NCBI GenBank assembly: GCA_964432485.1
Contig: CAYSNP010000048.1
Coordinates: 1-12,337, forward strand
Reading direction: 5' to 3'
Source: CAYSNP01 sp964432485
GTDB taxonomy: Bacteria; Bacillota; Clostridia; Christensenellales; DTU072
Length of the DNA: 12,337 nucleotides
Numbering within the stretch: the stretch's first letter is position 1; every line of letters starts with the position of its first letter. Made by a program: the position numbers and the translations under genes. Below are positions 6,297 through 12,337 of the stretch, in pieces. The notes beneath the pieces were generated by a model that worked only from the letters and a program-made list of their open reading frames with translations, did not search any database and had not been told where the DNA came from.

Positions 6297-8789
6297 ATGT
6301 TAGGATATACAATAGATGTTCAAAAAGTTATGGAAATAGCTTCCCAAGCGGCTGAAATATCAGGAGGCACGCTGGGGACGGAGCATATTCTTTTTGGGCT
6401 ATGCGAAGTAAAGGATAGTTATGCTTCAGAAATATTAAAGCGATTGGGTGTCACGGGGAGCGAGGTAGGCAAGTATATTATAAAGAGCCCCATTCCTTCC
6501 TTAGTGATTATTAGCAGCCCTGCCAAAAGGGCATTAGAGCGGGCAAAAATATTTGCAAACAAATATCAAGACGACCTAGCGGATACGCAACATGTGCTGC
6601 TTGCAATAGTGTATGACCAAAATAGTGCGGGAGCTAAGATTTTGGCTAAAAACAAAATTGACTTTAATACAATCAAGGATATTTTGGACTCAATGAGTGC
6701 CAATGATATTAGGGCTCAAGACCCGATTGCCCGCATTAATGAGATGTTTAGAAGTATGGAGCAAATGTTTTCCCGAGCCCAGCAAGATGCGACGGATAGC
6801 TCAGGCGAGCCTGTTTCTGCCGGCATTGTTAAAGACAATCCTGCCCTGGATAAGTTTGGAACAGATTTAACAGAGCTGGCGCGGAGCGGTAAGCTAGACC
6901 CCGTAATAGGCAGAAGCAAAGAGGTGGAGCGCATTATACAAATCTTGTCACGCCGCACAAAAAACAATCCCGTGCTGATTGGCGAGCCCGGAGTAGGCAA
7001 AACCGCAATAGTAGAAGGGCTTGCGCAGGCAATTATTTCTAACGATGTTCCCGAAACGCTAAAGGGCAAGCGCATTTTTTCGCTGGATGTTTCTGCAATG
7101 GTGGCAGGCACTCGATATAGAGGGGATTTTGAAGAACGATTCAAAAATGCGCTGCAAGTGATTAAGGAGCAAAACTTTATCTTATTTATTGACGAAATGC
7201 ATATGATTATGGGCGCGGGCGACAGTGAGGGCGGCAGTATGAATGCAGGCAATATCCTCAAGCCTATGCTTGCGCGCGGTGAGCTTCATACAATAGGTGC
7301 AACTACCATAGACGAGTATCGCAAGCATATAGAAAAGGATAGCGCGCTGGAGCGCAGGCTTGCGCCTATTATGGTAGACCCGCCAAGCGTGGAGGATACC
7401 ATTAAGATATTGCAAGGGCTAAGGGAGCGTTACGAAATACACCATAAGGTTAAAATTACCGACCAAGCTATAGAAGCTGCCGCAAAATTGTCCGACCGCT
7501 ATATTTCCGACCGCTTTTTACCTGATAAGGCTATAGATTTAATAGATGAGGCAAGCAGTAAGATGCGGATAAAGAACCTTATTATCCCCAACGATATTAA
7601 AGGGATTGAAGAAAAGTTGCATGCTACCGTCAATTCTATCAATCAAGCAGTAAAAAAGGAAGAATACGAAAAAGCCGCTAAGCTAAAGAAAGAGCAAGAG
7701 GAGCTGGAATCTCAACTTATAGAAATGCGCCAAAAGTGGGGGCTGAAAAAGAGCGATGAGGAACTTGTTATCGGCGAAGCGGAAATTGCAAGTATAGTAA
7801 GCGAATGGACTCATATTCCTGTTGCAAGTTTAACGGAGGAGGAAAGTGCCAGACTAATGCGCTTAGAGGAAGTGCTTACTAAACGAGTAATAGGGCAAGC
7901 AGAAGCGGTAAGTGCAGTTGCCAAAGCGGTTAAGCGTGCTAGGGCGGGGCTAAAAGACCCTAAGCGTCCGATAGGCTCTTTTATCTTTTTAGGTCCGACC
8001 GGAGTGGGGAAAACAGAGCTGACCAAAGCGTTGGCGGAGGGCATTTTTGGAGACGAAAGTTTGCTTATCCGTATAGATATGAGCGAATATATGGAAAAAG
8101 CCAATGTCAGCAAGCTGATTGGCGCGCCTCCCGGCTATGTGGGATTTGACGAAGGAGGACAACTTACCGAAAAAGTAAGGCGCAAACCTTACTCGGTAAT
8201 TTTATTTGACGAAATCGAAAAAGCCAATCCCGAAGTCTTTAATATTTTGCTACAATTGTTAGAGGACGGCAGGCTTACAGACAGTCACGGCAGAGTAGTG
8301 TCTTTTAAGAACACTATTGTTATAATGACTTCAAACATAGGCGCAGGCGATATATCTAAAATGAAAAGGGTGGGCTTTAGTGCGGTGCAAGAGGAAGAAA
8401 GCTATGAAGAAATGAAGCTAAAGATGCTGGATGCGCTAAAAAAGACAATGCGCCCGGAGTTTATCAATCGCATAGACGATATTATTATCTTTCGCAGGCT
8501 GGAAAAAGAGACCCTTTACCAAATTGCAGATTTGCAAGCGGAAGAGCTACAAAAGCGGCTTGCCGATAAGGATATCACCATTAAACTTAGCACTGAAGCT
8601 AAGAATTACATTGTAGAGCAAGGCAGTGATTTGACCTATGGCGCAAGGCCGCTAAAACGAGCTGTGCAAAAGCTTATAGAAGACAGGCTAAGCGAAAAAA
8701 TAATACAAAAAGAATTAAAGGAGGGCGATACCGTACTGGCAGAAATTGAAAATGGCGAATTAGCATTCAAAATAAGCAGGGAGGGTTAA
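6297..8789 (+). CDS. clpC: ClpC-type AAA+ unfoldase, ATP-binding subunit of Clp protease
   Basis: Hsp100 chaperone that unfolds proteins and passes them to ClpP. The start at 6297 (MLGYTID; 830 residues) follows GAGAGG at 5-nt spacing; an upstream ATG at 6201 lies inside galU. Domain order: two Clp N repeats (about 1-145); first AAA module with Walker A GEPGVGKT (229-236) and Walker B ending DE (299-300); a UVR-like coiled segment (about 446-476), which marks ClpC rather than ClpB; second AAA module with GPTGVGKT (566-573) and FDE at about 637-639; and a VGF tripeptide (692-694) in the position of the ClpP-docking loop. In many Bacillota clpC follows ctsR-mcsA-mcsB; none of these is here, and I saw no CtsR-type heptad repeats upstream. 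Its regulation is therefore likely different, unless those genes are elsewhere. Confidence 0.95.
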   Translation: MLGYTIDVQKVMEIASQAAEISGGTLGTEHILFGLCEVKDSYASEILKRLGVTGSEVGKYIIKSPIPSLVIISSPAKRALERAKIFANKYQDDLADTQHVLLAIVYDQNSAGAKILAKNKIDFNTIKDILDSMSANDIRAQDPIARINEMFRSMEQMFSRAQQDATDSSGEPVSAGIVKDNPALDKFGTDLTELARSGKLDPVIGRSKEVERIIQILSRRTKNNPVLIGEPGVGKTAIVEGLAQAIISNDVPETLKGKRIFSLDVSAMVAGTRYRGDFEERFKNALQVIKEQNFILFIDEMHMIMGAGDSEGGSMNAGNILKPMLARGELHTIGATTIDEYRKHIEKDSALERRLAPIMVDPPSVEDTIKILQGLRERYEIHHKVKITDQAIEAAAKLSDRYISDRFLPDKAIDLIDEASSKMRIKNLIIPNDIKGIEEKLHATVNSINQAVKKEEYEKAAKLKKEQEELESQLIEMRQKWGLKKSDEELVIGEAEIASIVSEWTHIPVASLTEEESARLMRLEEVLTKRVIGQAEAVSAVAKAVKRARAGLKDPKRPIGSFIFLGPTGVGKTELTKALAEGIFGDESLLIRIDMSEYMEKANVSKLIGAPPGYVGFDEGGQLTEKVRRKPYSVILFDEIEKANPEVFNILLQLLEDGRLTDSHGRVVSFKNTIVIMTSNIGAGDISKMKRVGFSAVQEEESYEEMKLKMLDALKKTMRPEFINRIDDIIIFRRLEKETLYQIADLQAEELQKRLADKDITIKLSTEAKNYIVEQGSDLTYGARPLKRAVQKLIEDRLSEKIIQKELKEGDTVLAEIENGELAFKISREG

Positions 8790-8794
8790 AACAA

Positions 8795-9334
8795 ATGCGT
8801 ATAGAATTCGTTTCTAAGAATTATAAACTCAGCGATAAACTTAAAGAGATTATCGAAAAGAAAATTGCAAGATTTGATAAGTATTTCAAAAAAGATGCTA
8901 GAGCAAAAGTAGTCTTATCTCAAGTAGGACTCGACAAATACACTATGGAAATCACTATAGATTTTGATTCTACCAAGGTGCGAAGCGAGGTTACTACACC
9001 CAATATGTATGATAATATAGATTTAGTTTTGCCCAAAATAGAGAATCAAATCAGGAAAGGACGCAACAGAATAAGAAGCAAGCTAAATACCGCGTTGGAG
9101 TTTAACGGAGATGTTATTTATGAAGAAAACAAAGAGCAAGAGGATACTCCTAAAGGTAAGATAGCAAGAATGAAGAAATTTGAGCTTGCTGTAGTTTCGC
9201 CGGAGGACGCTATTTTGGAAATGGAGCTGCTGGGGCACTCTTTCTTTATTTTCTTAAACGGAAACACCGGCAAAGTTGCAGTAGTGTATAAAAGAGATAA
9301 TGGAGATTATGGCCTGCTAGAGCCAGAGTATTAA
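8795..9334 (+). CDS. hpf: Long-form ribosome hibernation-promoting factor
   Basis: Binds the 30S decoding region in starved cells and dimerises ribosomes into inactive 100S particles. The product has 179 residues, the long form. The S30AE/YfiA fold is at about 1-95 (opening MRIEFVSKNYKLSDKLK), then a charged linker, and a C-terminal dimerisation domain at about 127-179 with the typical SPEDAILEMELLGHSFF stretch and YGLLEPEY end. GGGAGGG (8778-8784) lies 10 nt before the ATG, and the gene starts 5 nt after clpC, so both come from one mRNA. A protease/hibernation pairing would suit stress or stationary phase; this is inference from position. A hairpin terminator follows. Confidence 0.95.
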   Translation: MRIEFVSKNYKLSDKLKEIIEKKIARFDKYFKKDARAKVVLSQVGLDKYTMEITIDFDSTKVRSEVTTPNMYDNIDLVLPKIENQIRKGRNRIRSKLNTALEFNGDVIYEENKEQEDTPKGKIARMKKFELAVVSPEDAILEMELLGHSFFIFLNGNTGKVAVVYKRDNGDYGLLEPEY

Positions 9335-9366
9335 CGCTTAATTAAAACAAAACTTAATATTAATTC

Positions 9367-9395
9367 AAATGGCACTAATTTTTTAGTGTCATTTT
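9367..9395 (+). terminator. Rho-independent terminator after hpf
   Basis: Arms 9367-9378 and 9383-9394 (core GGCACTAA with TTAGTGTC) form a 12-bp stem with one G-T wobble and a TTTT loop. The 3' arm runs into a short T-tract. It lies 32 nt after the hpf stop and closes the galU-clpC-hpf unit. Confidence 0.7.
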
Positions 9396-9400
9396 GATAA

Positions 9401-9620
9401 AAGTCATTGCGAACNNNNNNNNNNNNNNNNNNNNNNNNNNNNNNNNNNNNNNNNNNNNNNNNNNNNNNNNNNNNNNNNNNNNNNNNNNNNNNNNNNNNNN
9501 NNNNNNNNNNNNNNAAAAAAAGCAATCCATTCTTATAAAGTCATTGCGAACGGATGTGAAGCAATCCAGACCCACGCAAGCCTAGCTTAAAAAGTCATTT
9601 AGAGGCACGAAGCAATCCAG
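9401..9620 (+). repeat. Cluster of short palindromic repeats interrupted by the assembly gap
   Basis: At least four copies or partial copies of one unit are visible, all in the same orientation. They are a 5' half running into the gap (9402-9414, GTCATTGCGAAC), a 3' half leaving it (AAGCAATCCA, 9520-9529), a full copy (9540-9569) and a degenerate copy (9594-9620). The full unit reads GTCATTGCGA, about 10 variable bases, then AAGCAATCCAG; ATTGC and GCAAT form the palindromic arms. It resembles short dispersed palindromic (REP/MITE-like) repeats. No coding sequence is seen between hpf and 9632. Confidence 0.8.
9415..9514. other. Assembly gap of 100 N
   Basis: Exactly 100 N, the conventional filler for a scaffold join of unknown size, so the true distance between hpf and the regulator gene is unknown. 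Both gap edges are halves of the same repeat unit, which probably caused the break. Confidence 0.98.
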
Positions 9621-9631
9621 CAATACAATAT

Positions 9632-10069
9632 CTATTTTTCCCGACCAATAAAATAATCAAGAGTATAGCCAAAATAGTCAGCCAGATTAATAACTGATTG
9701 CAAATAGGGAGAAGCACCACGCTTCCAAGTAGAAAGATTGTTATCCGAAACAACACCATCTTTGACAATACGATACCAAGTAACGCCTCTTTCTTTCATA
9801 ACTGCACGCAAGCGTTTATAAAATGGCGGATAAGGTTGTGGGGTAAAATCTAGTTTACTATCCGCTCTGCCCACAAGGAAATCCAAAGAACAATTAAAAT
9901 ATTCGGCAAGCCGCAATGCATATTGCAATGAAATATTTCTCTTTCCCAGCCTCCAGCGACAAACAGTTGATCTGTTTACCCCAAGGGCGGCGCTTAGTTG
10001 GTCAACGGTTATATTGCTTTCAAACATAAGCTCACTAAGTCTTTCGTTAAAATCGCCTAAGTTACCCAT
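9632..10069 (-). CDS. Transcriptional regulator with two tandem XRE-type HTH domains
   Basis: DNA-binding protein of 145 residues built from two similar helix-turn-helix units. The first (about 7-68) has the recognition region VDQLSAALGVNRSTVCRW and ends LAEYF...LDFLVGR. The second (about 83-143) ends LADYF...LDYFIGR, the shared tail repeating 75 residues later, which points to an internal duplication. The second copy has a less typical recognition helix (DNNLSTWKRG). No sensor or enzyme domain is present, so it is probably a compact repressor that may act as a pseudo-dimer. AAGGAG lies 7 nt before the ATG on the minus strand. Divergent from it are a strong promoter and an inverted repeat that could be its operator. 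Such genes occur in phage, conjugative elements and free-standing loci; nothing here decides which. Its target is unknown. Confidence 0.85.
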   Translation of the reverse strand: MGNLGDFNERLSELMFESNITVDQLSAALGVNRSTVCRWRLGKRNISLQYALRLAEYFNCSLDFLVGRADSKLDFTPQPYPPFYKRLRAVMKERGVTWYRIVKDGVVSDNNLSTWKRGASPYLQSVINLADYFGYTLDYFIGREK

Positions 10070-10104
10070 AAGCTAAACTCCTTATTGTAAAATTATCTCA
10101 AAAG

Positions 10105-10132
10105 TAGGCACAAAATACTTGCATATTGCCTA
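10105..10132. promoter_or_regulatory. Inverted repeat, candidate operator of the divergent regulator
   Basis: TAGGCA (10105-10110) and TGCCTA (10127-10132) form a perfect 6-bp inverted repeat with a 16-nt spacer. The right arm lies in the spacer of the rightward promoter and the repeat spans its -35 box, so a bound protein would block RNA polymerase. It is 36 bp upstream of the regulator's start codon. Binding by the HTH protein is inference from position. Confidence 0.4.
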
Positions 10133-10147
10133 AATCAAAGATATAAT
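10119..10147 (+). promoter_or_regulatory. Rightward consensus promoter with no recognisable gene after it
   Basis: TTGCAT (10119-10124), a 17-nt spacer and TATAAT (10142-10147), predicting a start near 10154. A good ribosome-binding sequence, GGAGG (10172-10176), follows, but no ATG, GTG or TTG is placed to use it; the codon at the right place (10180) is ATC, which opens 27 codons to a TAA. CGGAGG (10171-10176) and CCTCCG (10193-10198) could pair and hide the site. Confidence 0.65.
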
Positions 10148-10202
10148 TAACAATAAAGTAACAAGTATACCGGAGGAAAATCAAGGAGCAGCCCTCCGAA
10201 CT

Positions 10203-10232
10203 CTGGATTGCTTTGCTACCGCTCGCAAAGAC
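10203..10232 (-). repeat. Inverted copy of the palindromic repeat
   Basis: Read on the minus strand this is GTCTTTGCGAGCG, a short variable stretch, then AAAGCAATCCAG, the same unit as the full copy at 9540-9569. It lies directly after the ribosome-binding-like GGAGG of the orphan promoter and is opposite in orientation to the copies on the other side of the regulator gene. Confidence 0.75.
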
Positions 10233-10282
10233 AAGAAGCAGAGTATTACACCCCAAATAATTGTCAAAAAAGTTACAATACT

Positions 10283-10394
10283 GTCTTTGCAGGCGACGCG
10301 TTAAGCTGGCTTGCCAGTGGCAAGCCAGTAGCCTAAGCCCACGAGCAATTGCGCGAGCAATGCGAGGGTATAAATAAGCGACGAAGCAATCTAG
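10283..10394 (+). repeat. Expanded, composite copy of the repeat (MITE-like, 112 bp)
   Basis: It opens with GTCTTTGC and closes with ACGAAGCAATCTAG, the two ends of the short repeat unit, but about 80 extra bases lie between. Inside is a perfect 10-bp inverted repeat with a 3-nt loop: CTGGCTTGCC (10306-10315) pairs with 10319-10328. After that come two near-identical copies of CGAGCAAT, then AATGCGAG, which could be the start of a second nested unit ending at the same 3' end. No coding sequence is seen. Confidence 0.6.
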
Positions 10395-10524
10395 AAAAAA
10401 ATACCTCTAACAGCGCCATTTTTGCTGGGAAATCGCAGTTTTGCTAAAATGTATTGGAACTAAATAGTAACTTATTAATACTAATATAGTGTAGAGCAGA
10501 TGCATTCTGATACTTAGTCAAGGG
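10395..10524. other. Intergenic stretch with no recognisable feature
   Basis: AT-rich sequence between the composite repeat and the lipoprotein promoter. A weak stem (CAGC with GCTG near 10412-10428) is the only structure I see. No open frame with a ribosome site is present on either strand. Confidence 0.5.
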
Positions 10525-10552
10525 TTGAAAAATATTTTTATAATGTTATAAT
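10525..10552 (+). promoter_or_regulatory. Promoter of the lipoprotein genes
   Basis: TTGAAA (10525-10530), a 16-nt spacer and TATAAT (10547-10552) preceded by TGT, an extended -10 element. A second TATAAT at 10539-10544 is too close to this -35 box to use it. The predicted start is near 10559, leaving a leader of about 170 nt before the first lipoprotein gene. Confidence 0.6.
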
Positions 10553-10558
10553 TCAATG

Positions 10559-10727
10559 GGGGTAGCTTTATTTCAAGATAAGATTAATTTCATTTACTAG
10601 GACCAATAAGTAAGAGCAGTTATGGGGTTTGCTGATGAAGGTCAACCGATTTAGCTGACGAAACGTATCTGGTAATCGTAACAGTTGTTGCAGTGGAGCA
10701 AGACGATAGAATATAAGGAGGCTCGAA
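10559..10727 (+). other. Long 5' leader of the lipoprotein genes
   Basis: About 170 nt between the predicted transcription start and the ATG at 10728, with no match I can defend to a known riboswitch. A frame from the TGA at 10636 stays open (LADETYLVIV...) and stops at 10714-10716, where the TAA overlaps the Shine-Dalgarno of the next gene. That arrangement is typical of a coupled upstream gene, yet this frame has no good start codon. It may be the tail of a decayed gene or a chance reading. A GTCA/TGAC stem (10641-10659) is present. Confidence 0.35.
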
Positions 10728-11294
10728 ATGTTAAAAAGAATAATTTGCACGGGTGTTATGATAGTTATGTGCATAAGTCTTTTTGCAGGCTTAGGAGCTT
10801 GCGGAAATAAAATTCCGTATAACGCCGTAATATTGGACGATTTCTCTGCGAACTTTAACGATGACTTTCTAGTAACGACGTTTGGTGTGGAGGATGAGCC
10901 TGAAAATTCAGACGAATGGTGGGGCGATATTGATGGCACAAATGGGTGGTGGAATTATGACAAAAACGGTAAAAAACTAATCCATATGCAGACGCTCATA
11001 ATAAAAGAACAAAGCGAGGCGGATATTGCTTTTGAAAGTTTTCCGCCGGATTTTGATTTTGAAAAAGAGATGCTGCTATTCTGCTTTTTCGCAGAGTCGT
11101 CGCAATGGATAGAGCCTCCGTCCTCATATAAAATAGCAAATATGAGAATTGACGGTGCAACCTTGAAATTTACTATTGAGATAAAGGCGCGGACAAGTTC
11201 AGCGCAGGGGCGTTCTAATCAACGCTGTAAAATAATTAAAATGCAAAAGCTCGATATTACAGCCGCGCAATTTGAAAGAATTTACAAGGCTTAA
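10728..11294 (+). CDS. Predicted lipoprotein of unknown function (first of three)
   Basis: Product of 188 residues; AAGGAGG (10715-10721) 6 nt before the ATG fixes the start. An N-terminal signal (MLKR then a hydrophobic run) ends in the lipobox LGAC with Cys25, so the mature protein should be lipid-anchored outside the membrane. The region after it is acidic and tryptophan-rich (WWGDI, WWNYD at about 64-78). From about residue 90 a pattern shared with the next two genes begins: a LIIK segment, then FDFEKEMLLF (109-118), then IDGATLKFTIEI (141-152). The strand-rich layout vaguely recalls the PrcB C-terminal type of small domain, but I would not assign it. The gap to the next gene is 57 nt with no terminator, so they form one unit. 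Confidence 0.8.
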   Translation: MLKRIICTGVMIVMCISLFAGLGACGNKIPYNAVILDDFSANFNDDFLVTTFGVEDEPENSDEWWGDIDGTNGWWNYDKNGKKLIHMQTLIIKEQSEADIAFESFPPDFDFEKEMLLFCFFAESSQWIEPPSSYKIANMRIDGATLKFTIEIKARTSSAQGRSNQRCKIIKMQKLDITAAQFERIYKA

Positions 11295-11351
11295 TAATGA
11301 CGGAAAATTAAAAATACAATCAAAAAGTAAATTTTGGAGGAGTAACGCAAA

Positions 11352-11861
11352 ATGTTTAGAAAATTAATTTTAGTAGGAGTAATAATTATGGTTTGCATAG
11401 GGCTGTTTGGTGCATGTAGCTCGGGGATTTGGTTTAAGGTGGGTTACGCGGGCGAGGGTGGTTTTGGAAGTAAAGAGACCGACGAGGGAGAAACTTTTGG
11501 CGTATTAACATTGGTCGGTTCTTTGCAAGAAATGAAAGACCTTTGCGACAAATGGAATAACCCGGCATATCAAGAGGAAAGCGAGTTGTATTCAAGCGAA
11601 ATAAGCAAAAAAATCCGAGAATACGATGAAGCTTTTTTTGAAGAAAAAGCCTTGATTATTCGTTCGTCTTTTGATGCGAGTCTTGGAAGAAGCCAACGTA
11701 TTAGCAGTTTAAACGTAGAGGGAACGCAACTAATAGTAAATGTCCGTTATTCCTCAAAAAAGGGCACATTTAATGACATAGCTACAACATGGCTGTTTTT
11801 AATTGAGGTTAAAAAAGCTGATATTGTCGGCGTCACAACAGTACAAATAAACGAAAAATAA
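11352..11861 (+). CDS. Predicted lipoprotein of unknown function (second of three)
   Basis: Product of 169 residues; GGAGGAG (11336-11342) lies 9 nt before the ATG. The signal peptide resembles that of the preceding gene (MFRK, a GVIIMVCIGLF core) and ends at the lipobox FGAC, Cys22. A glycine-rich stretch (31-39) follows. The shared domain then has LTLVGSLQEMKDLC (52-65), YDEAFFEEKALIIRSS (91-106) and a closing strand-rich part with LNVEGTQLIVNVRY. Both spacing and hydrophobic pattern match the first lipoprotein, which I read as an old tandem duplication. No catalytic motif is visible; binding or a structural role at the cell surface is all that can be suggested. Confidence 0.8.
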   Translation: MFRKLILVGVIIMVCIGLFGACSSGIWFKVGYAGEGGFGSKETDEGETFGVLTLVGSLQEMKDLCDKWNNPAYQEESELYSSEISKKIREYDEAFFEEKALIIRSSFDASLGRSQRISSLNVEGTQLIVNVRYSSKKGTFNDIATTWLFLIEVKKADIVGVTTVQINEK

Positions 11862-11888
11862 AGATAAAATAAGGAGGATTTTAGAATC

Positions 11889-12337
11889 ATGAAAAAGACA
11901 CAGTTATCATTGGTTTTTTTGGCGGTAGCGTTAATTATGGTGTTTTCACTTGCAGCTTGCAATAATAACACATTGGACGCATACAAGACCGCAGGAAAGA
12001 CAGCCATTGAAACCTATGCACAGGAGCACAAAGACAGCTACTGCGAGGATAACTGGACGGTGGTTTGCGGCATCGTAGAGGTTGCCAAAACTGAGATTGA
12101 CAACGCAAAAAGCAAGGCAGTTGTTGATAGTGCGGTAACGACGGCAAAGACAAAAATAAACGAGGTGAGAAAAAAGGAGGCAGGGATGAAGCTTTCATTT
12201 GAGGAAAAAGCATTTGGTGGTCAATTCATTGGACTCAGTGGCAATGAATCTTTATCCGCGATAATTCGTAGCCAACAAGAACTGACATCGTTTTTTGATG
12301 AGCATGATGTTAATTGGGGAACTACAACTCCGATTGG
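11889..12337 (+). CDS. Predicted lipoprotein with helical insert (third of three), cut by window end
   Basis: Open from the ATG at 11889 to the window edge (149 codons seen). AAGGAGG (11871-11877) is 11 nt upstream. A signal peptide ends in the lipobox LAAC, Cys24. Residues about 25-99 are rich in Ala, Lys and Glu (AYKTAGKTAIETYAQEH, later AKTKINEVRKKE) and look helical, like the short helical bundles of many Clostridia surface proteins. From Met100 a second domain begins: SAIIRSQQELTSFFDEH corresponds to the LTLVGSLQEMKDLC segment of the second lipoprotein. It is thus a two-domain relative of its neighbours. A full Shine-Dalgarno (AAGGAGG, 12174-12180) lies 5 nt before Met100, so an internal start is possible. 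The gap from the second gene is 27 nt. Confidence 0.75.
   Translation, partial: MKKTQLSLVFLAVALIMVFSLAACNNNTLDAYKTAGKTAIETYAQEHKDSYCEDNWTVVCGIVEVAKTEIDNAKSKAVVDSAVTTAKTKINEVRKKEAGMKLSFEEKAFGGQFIGLSGNESLSAIIRSQQELTSFFDEHDVNWGTTTPI

Noticed and set aside
9331..9585. Open frames crossing the N run
   Set aside because: They exist only because N codons carry no stops; the flanks are terminator and repeat sequence.
9401..9620. CRISPR array
   Set aside because: The units are palindromic, of unequal length and irregular spacing, with variable centres rather than identical repeats with spacers; no cas genes are near.
10632..10664. Hammerhead-ribozyme-like core (CTGATGA ... GAAAC)
   Set aside because: The two core blocks match, but stem II would need two unpaired bases next to the core, stem III has only three pairs, and no stem I partner exists on both sides.
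10625..10690. TPP-riboswitch-like words (GGGG, CTGATGA, ATCTGGTAAT)
   Set aside because: The CTGAGA box is not intact, the CCAGCG-AGGGA part is absent, and the downstream genes are not thiamine genes.
10568..10939. 123-codon minus-strand open frame
   Set aside because: It crosses the leader and the start of the first lipoprotein gene, has no ribosome site and reads as low-complexity Ser/Pro/Leu sequence; a shadow of the plus-strand gene.

Overview
The window looks like a piece of a draft genome from an uncultured, AT-rich member of the Bacillota (Clostridia-like). This rests on NfnA/NfnB-type flavoproteins, a ClpC with a UVR segment, a long-form hibernation factor, purine-rich Shine-Dalgarno sequences before almost every gene, and Gram-positive-style lipoprotein signals. 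It is metagenome-like: a run of exactly 100 N (9415-9514) marks a scaffold join. No rRNA, tRNA, CRISPR array or transposase was seen.

Left part (1-4551): one tight co-directional block, nth - nfnA - nfnB - obg - yhbY. Its genes overlap or abut (ATGA overlap, 17-bp overlap, 14-bp overlap, 1-nt gap). It combines base-excision repair, electron-bifurcating NADH/ferredoxin/NADP chemistry and two ribosome-assembly factors. The promoter I can find sits so close to nth that the transcript would begin at or next to the start codon.

Middle part (4552-9395): a clear extended -10 promoter precedes a divergent radC-like gene. Then come galU, clpC and hpf, packed with 2- and 5-nt gaps and closed by a hairpin terminator after hpf. 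This couples UDP-glucose supply, the ClpC unfoldase and ribosome hibernation. No CtsR/McsAB partner genes are in view.

Right part (9396-12337): an accessory region. It holds several copies of a short palindromic repeat (GTCATTGCGA...AAGCAATCCAG), with the assembly gap inside one cluster of them. A minus-strand gene encodes a regulator with two tandem XRE-type helix-turn-helix domains. Divergent from it is a consensus promoter overlapped by an inverted repeat that could be its operator, but nothing recognisable is encoded directly downstream. After a further promoter and a leader of about 170 nt come three consecutive lipoprotein genes, the last cut by the window end. They appear to be diverged paralogues sharing one domain, and I cannot assign a function to them. 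This trio, the duplicated-HTH regulator and the orphan promoter are the least explained parts of the window.
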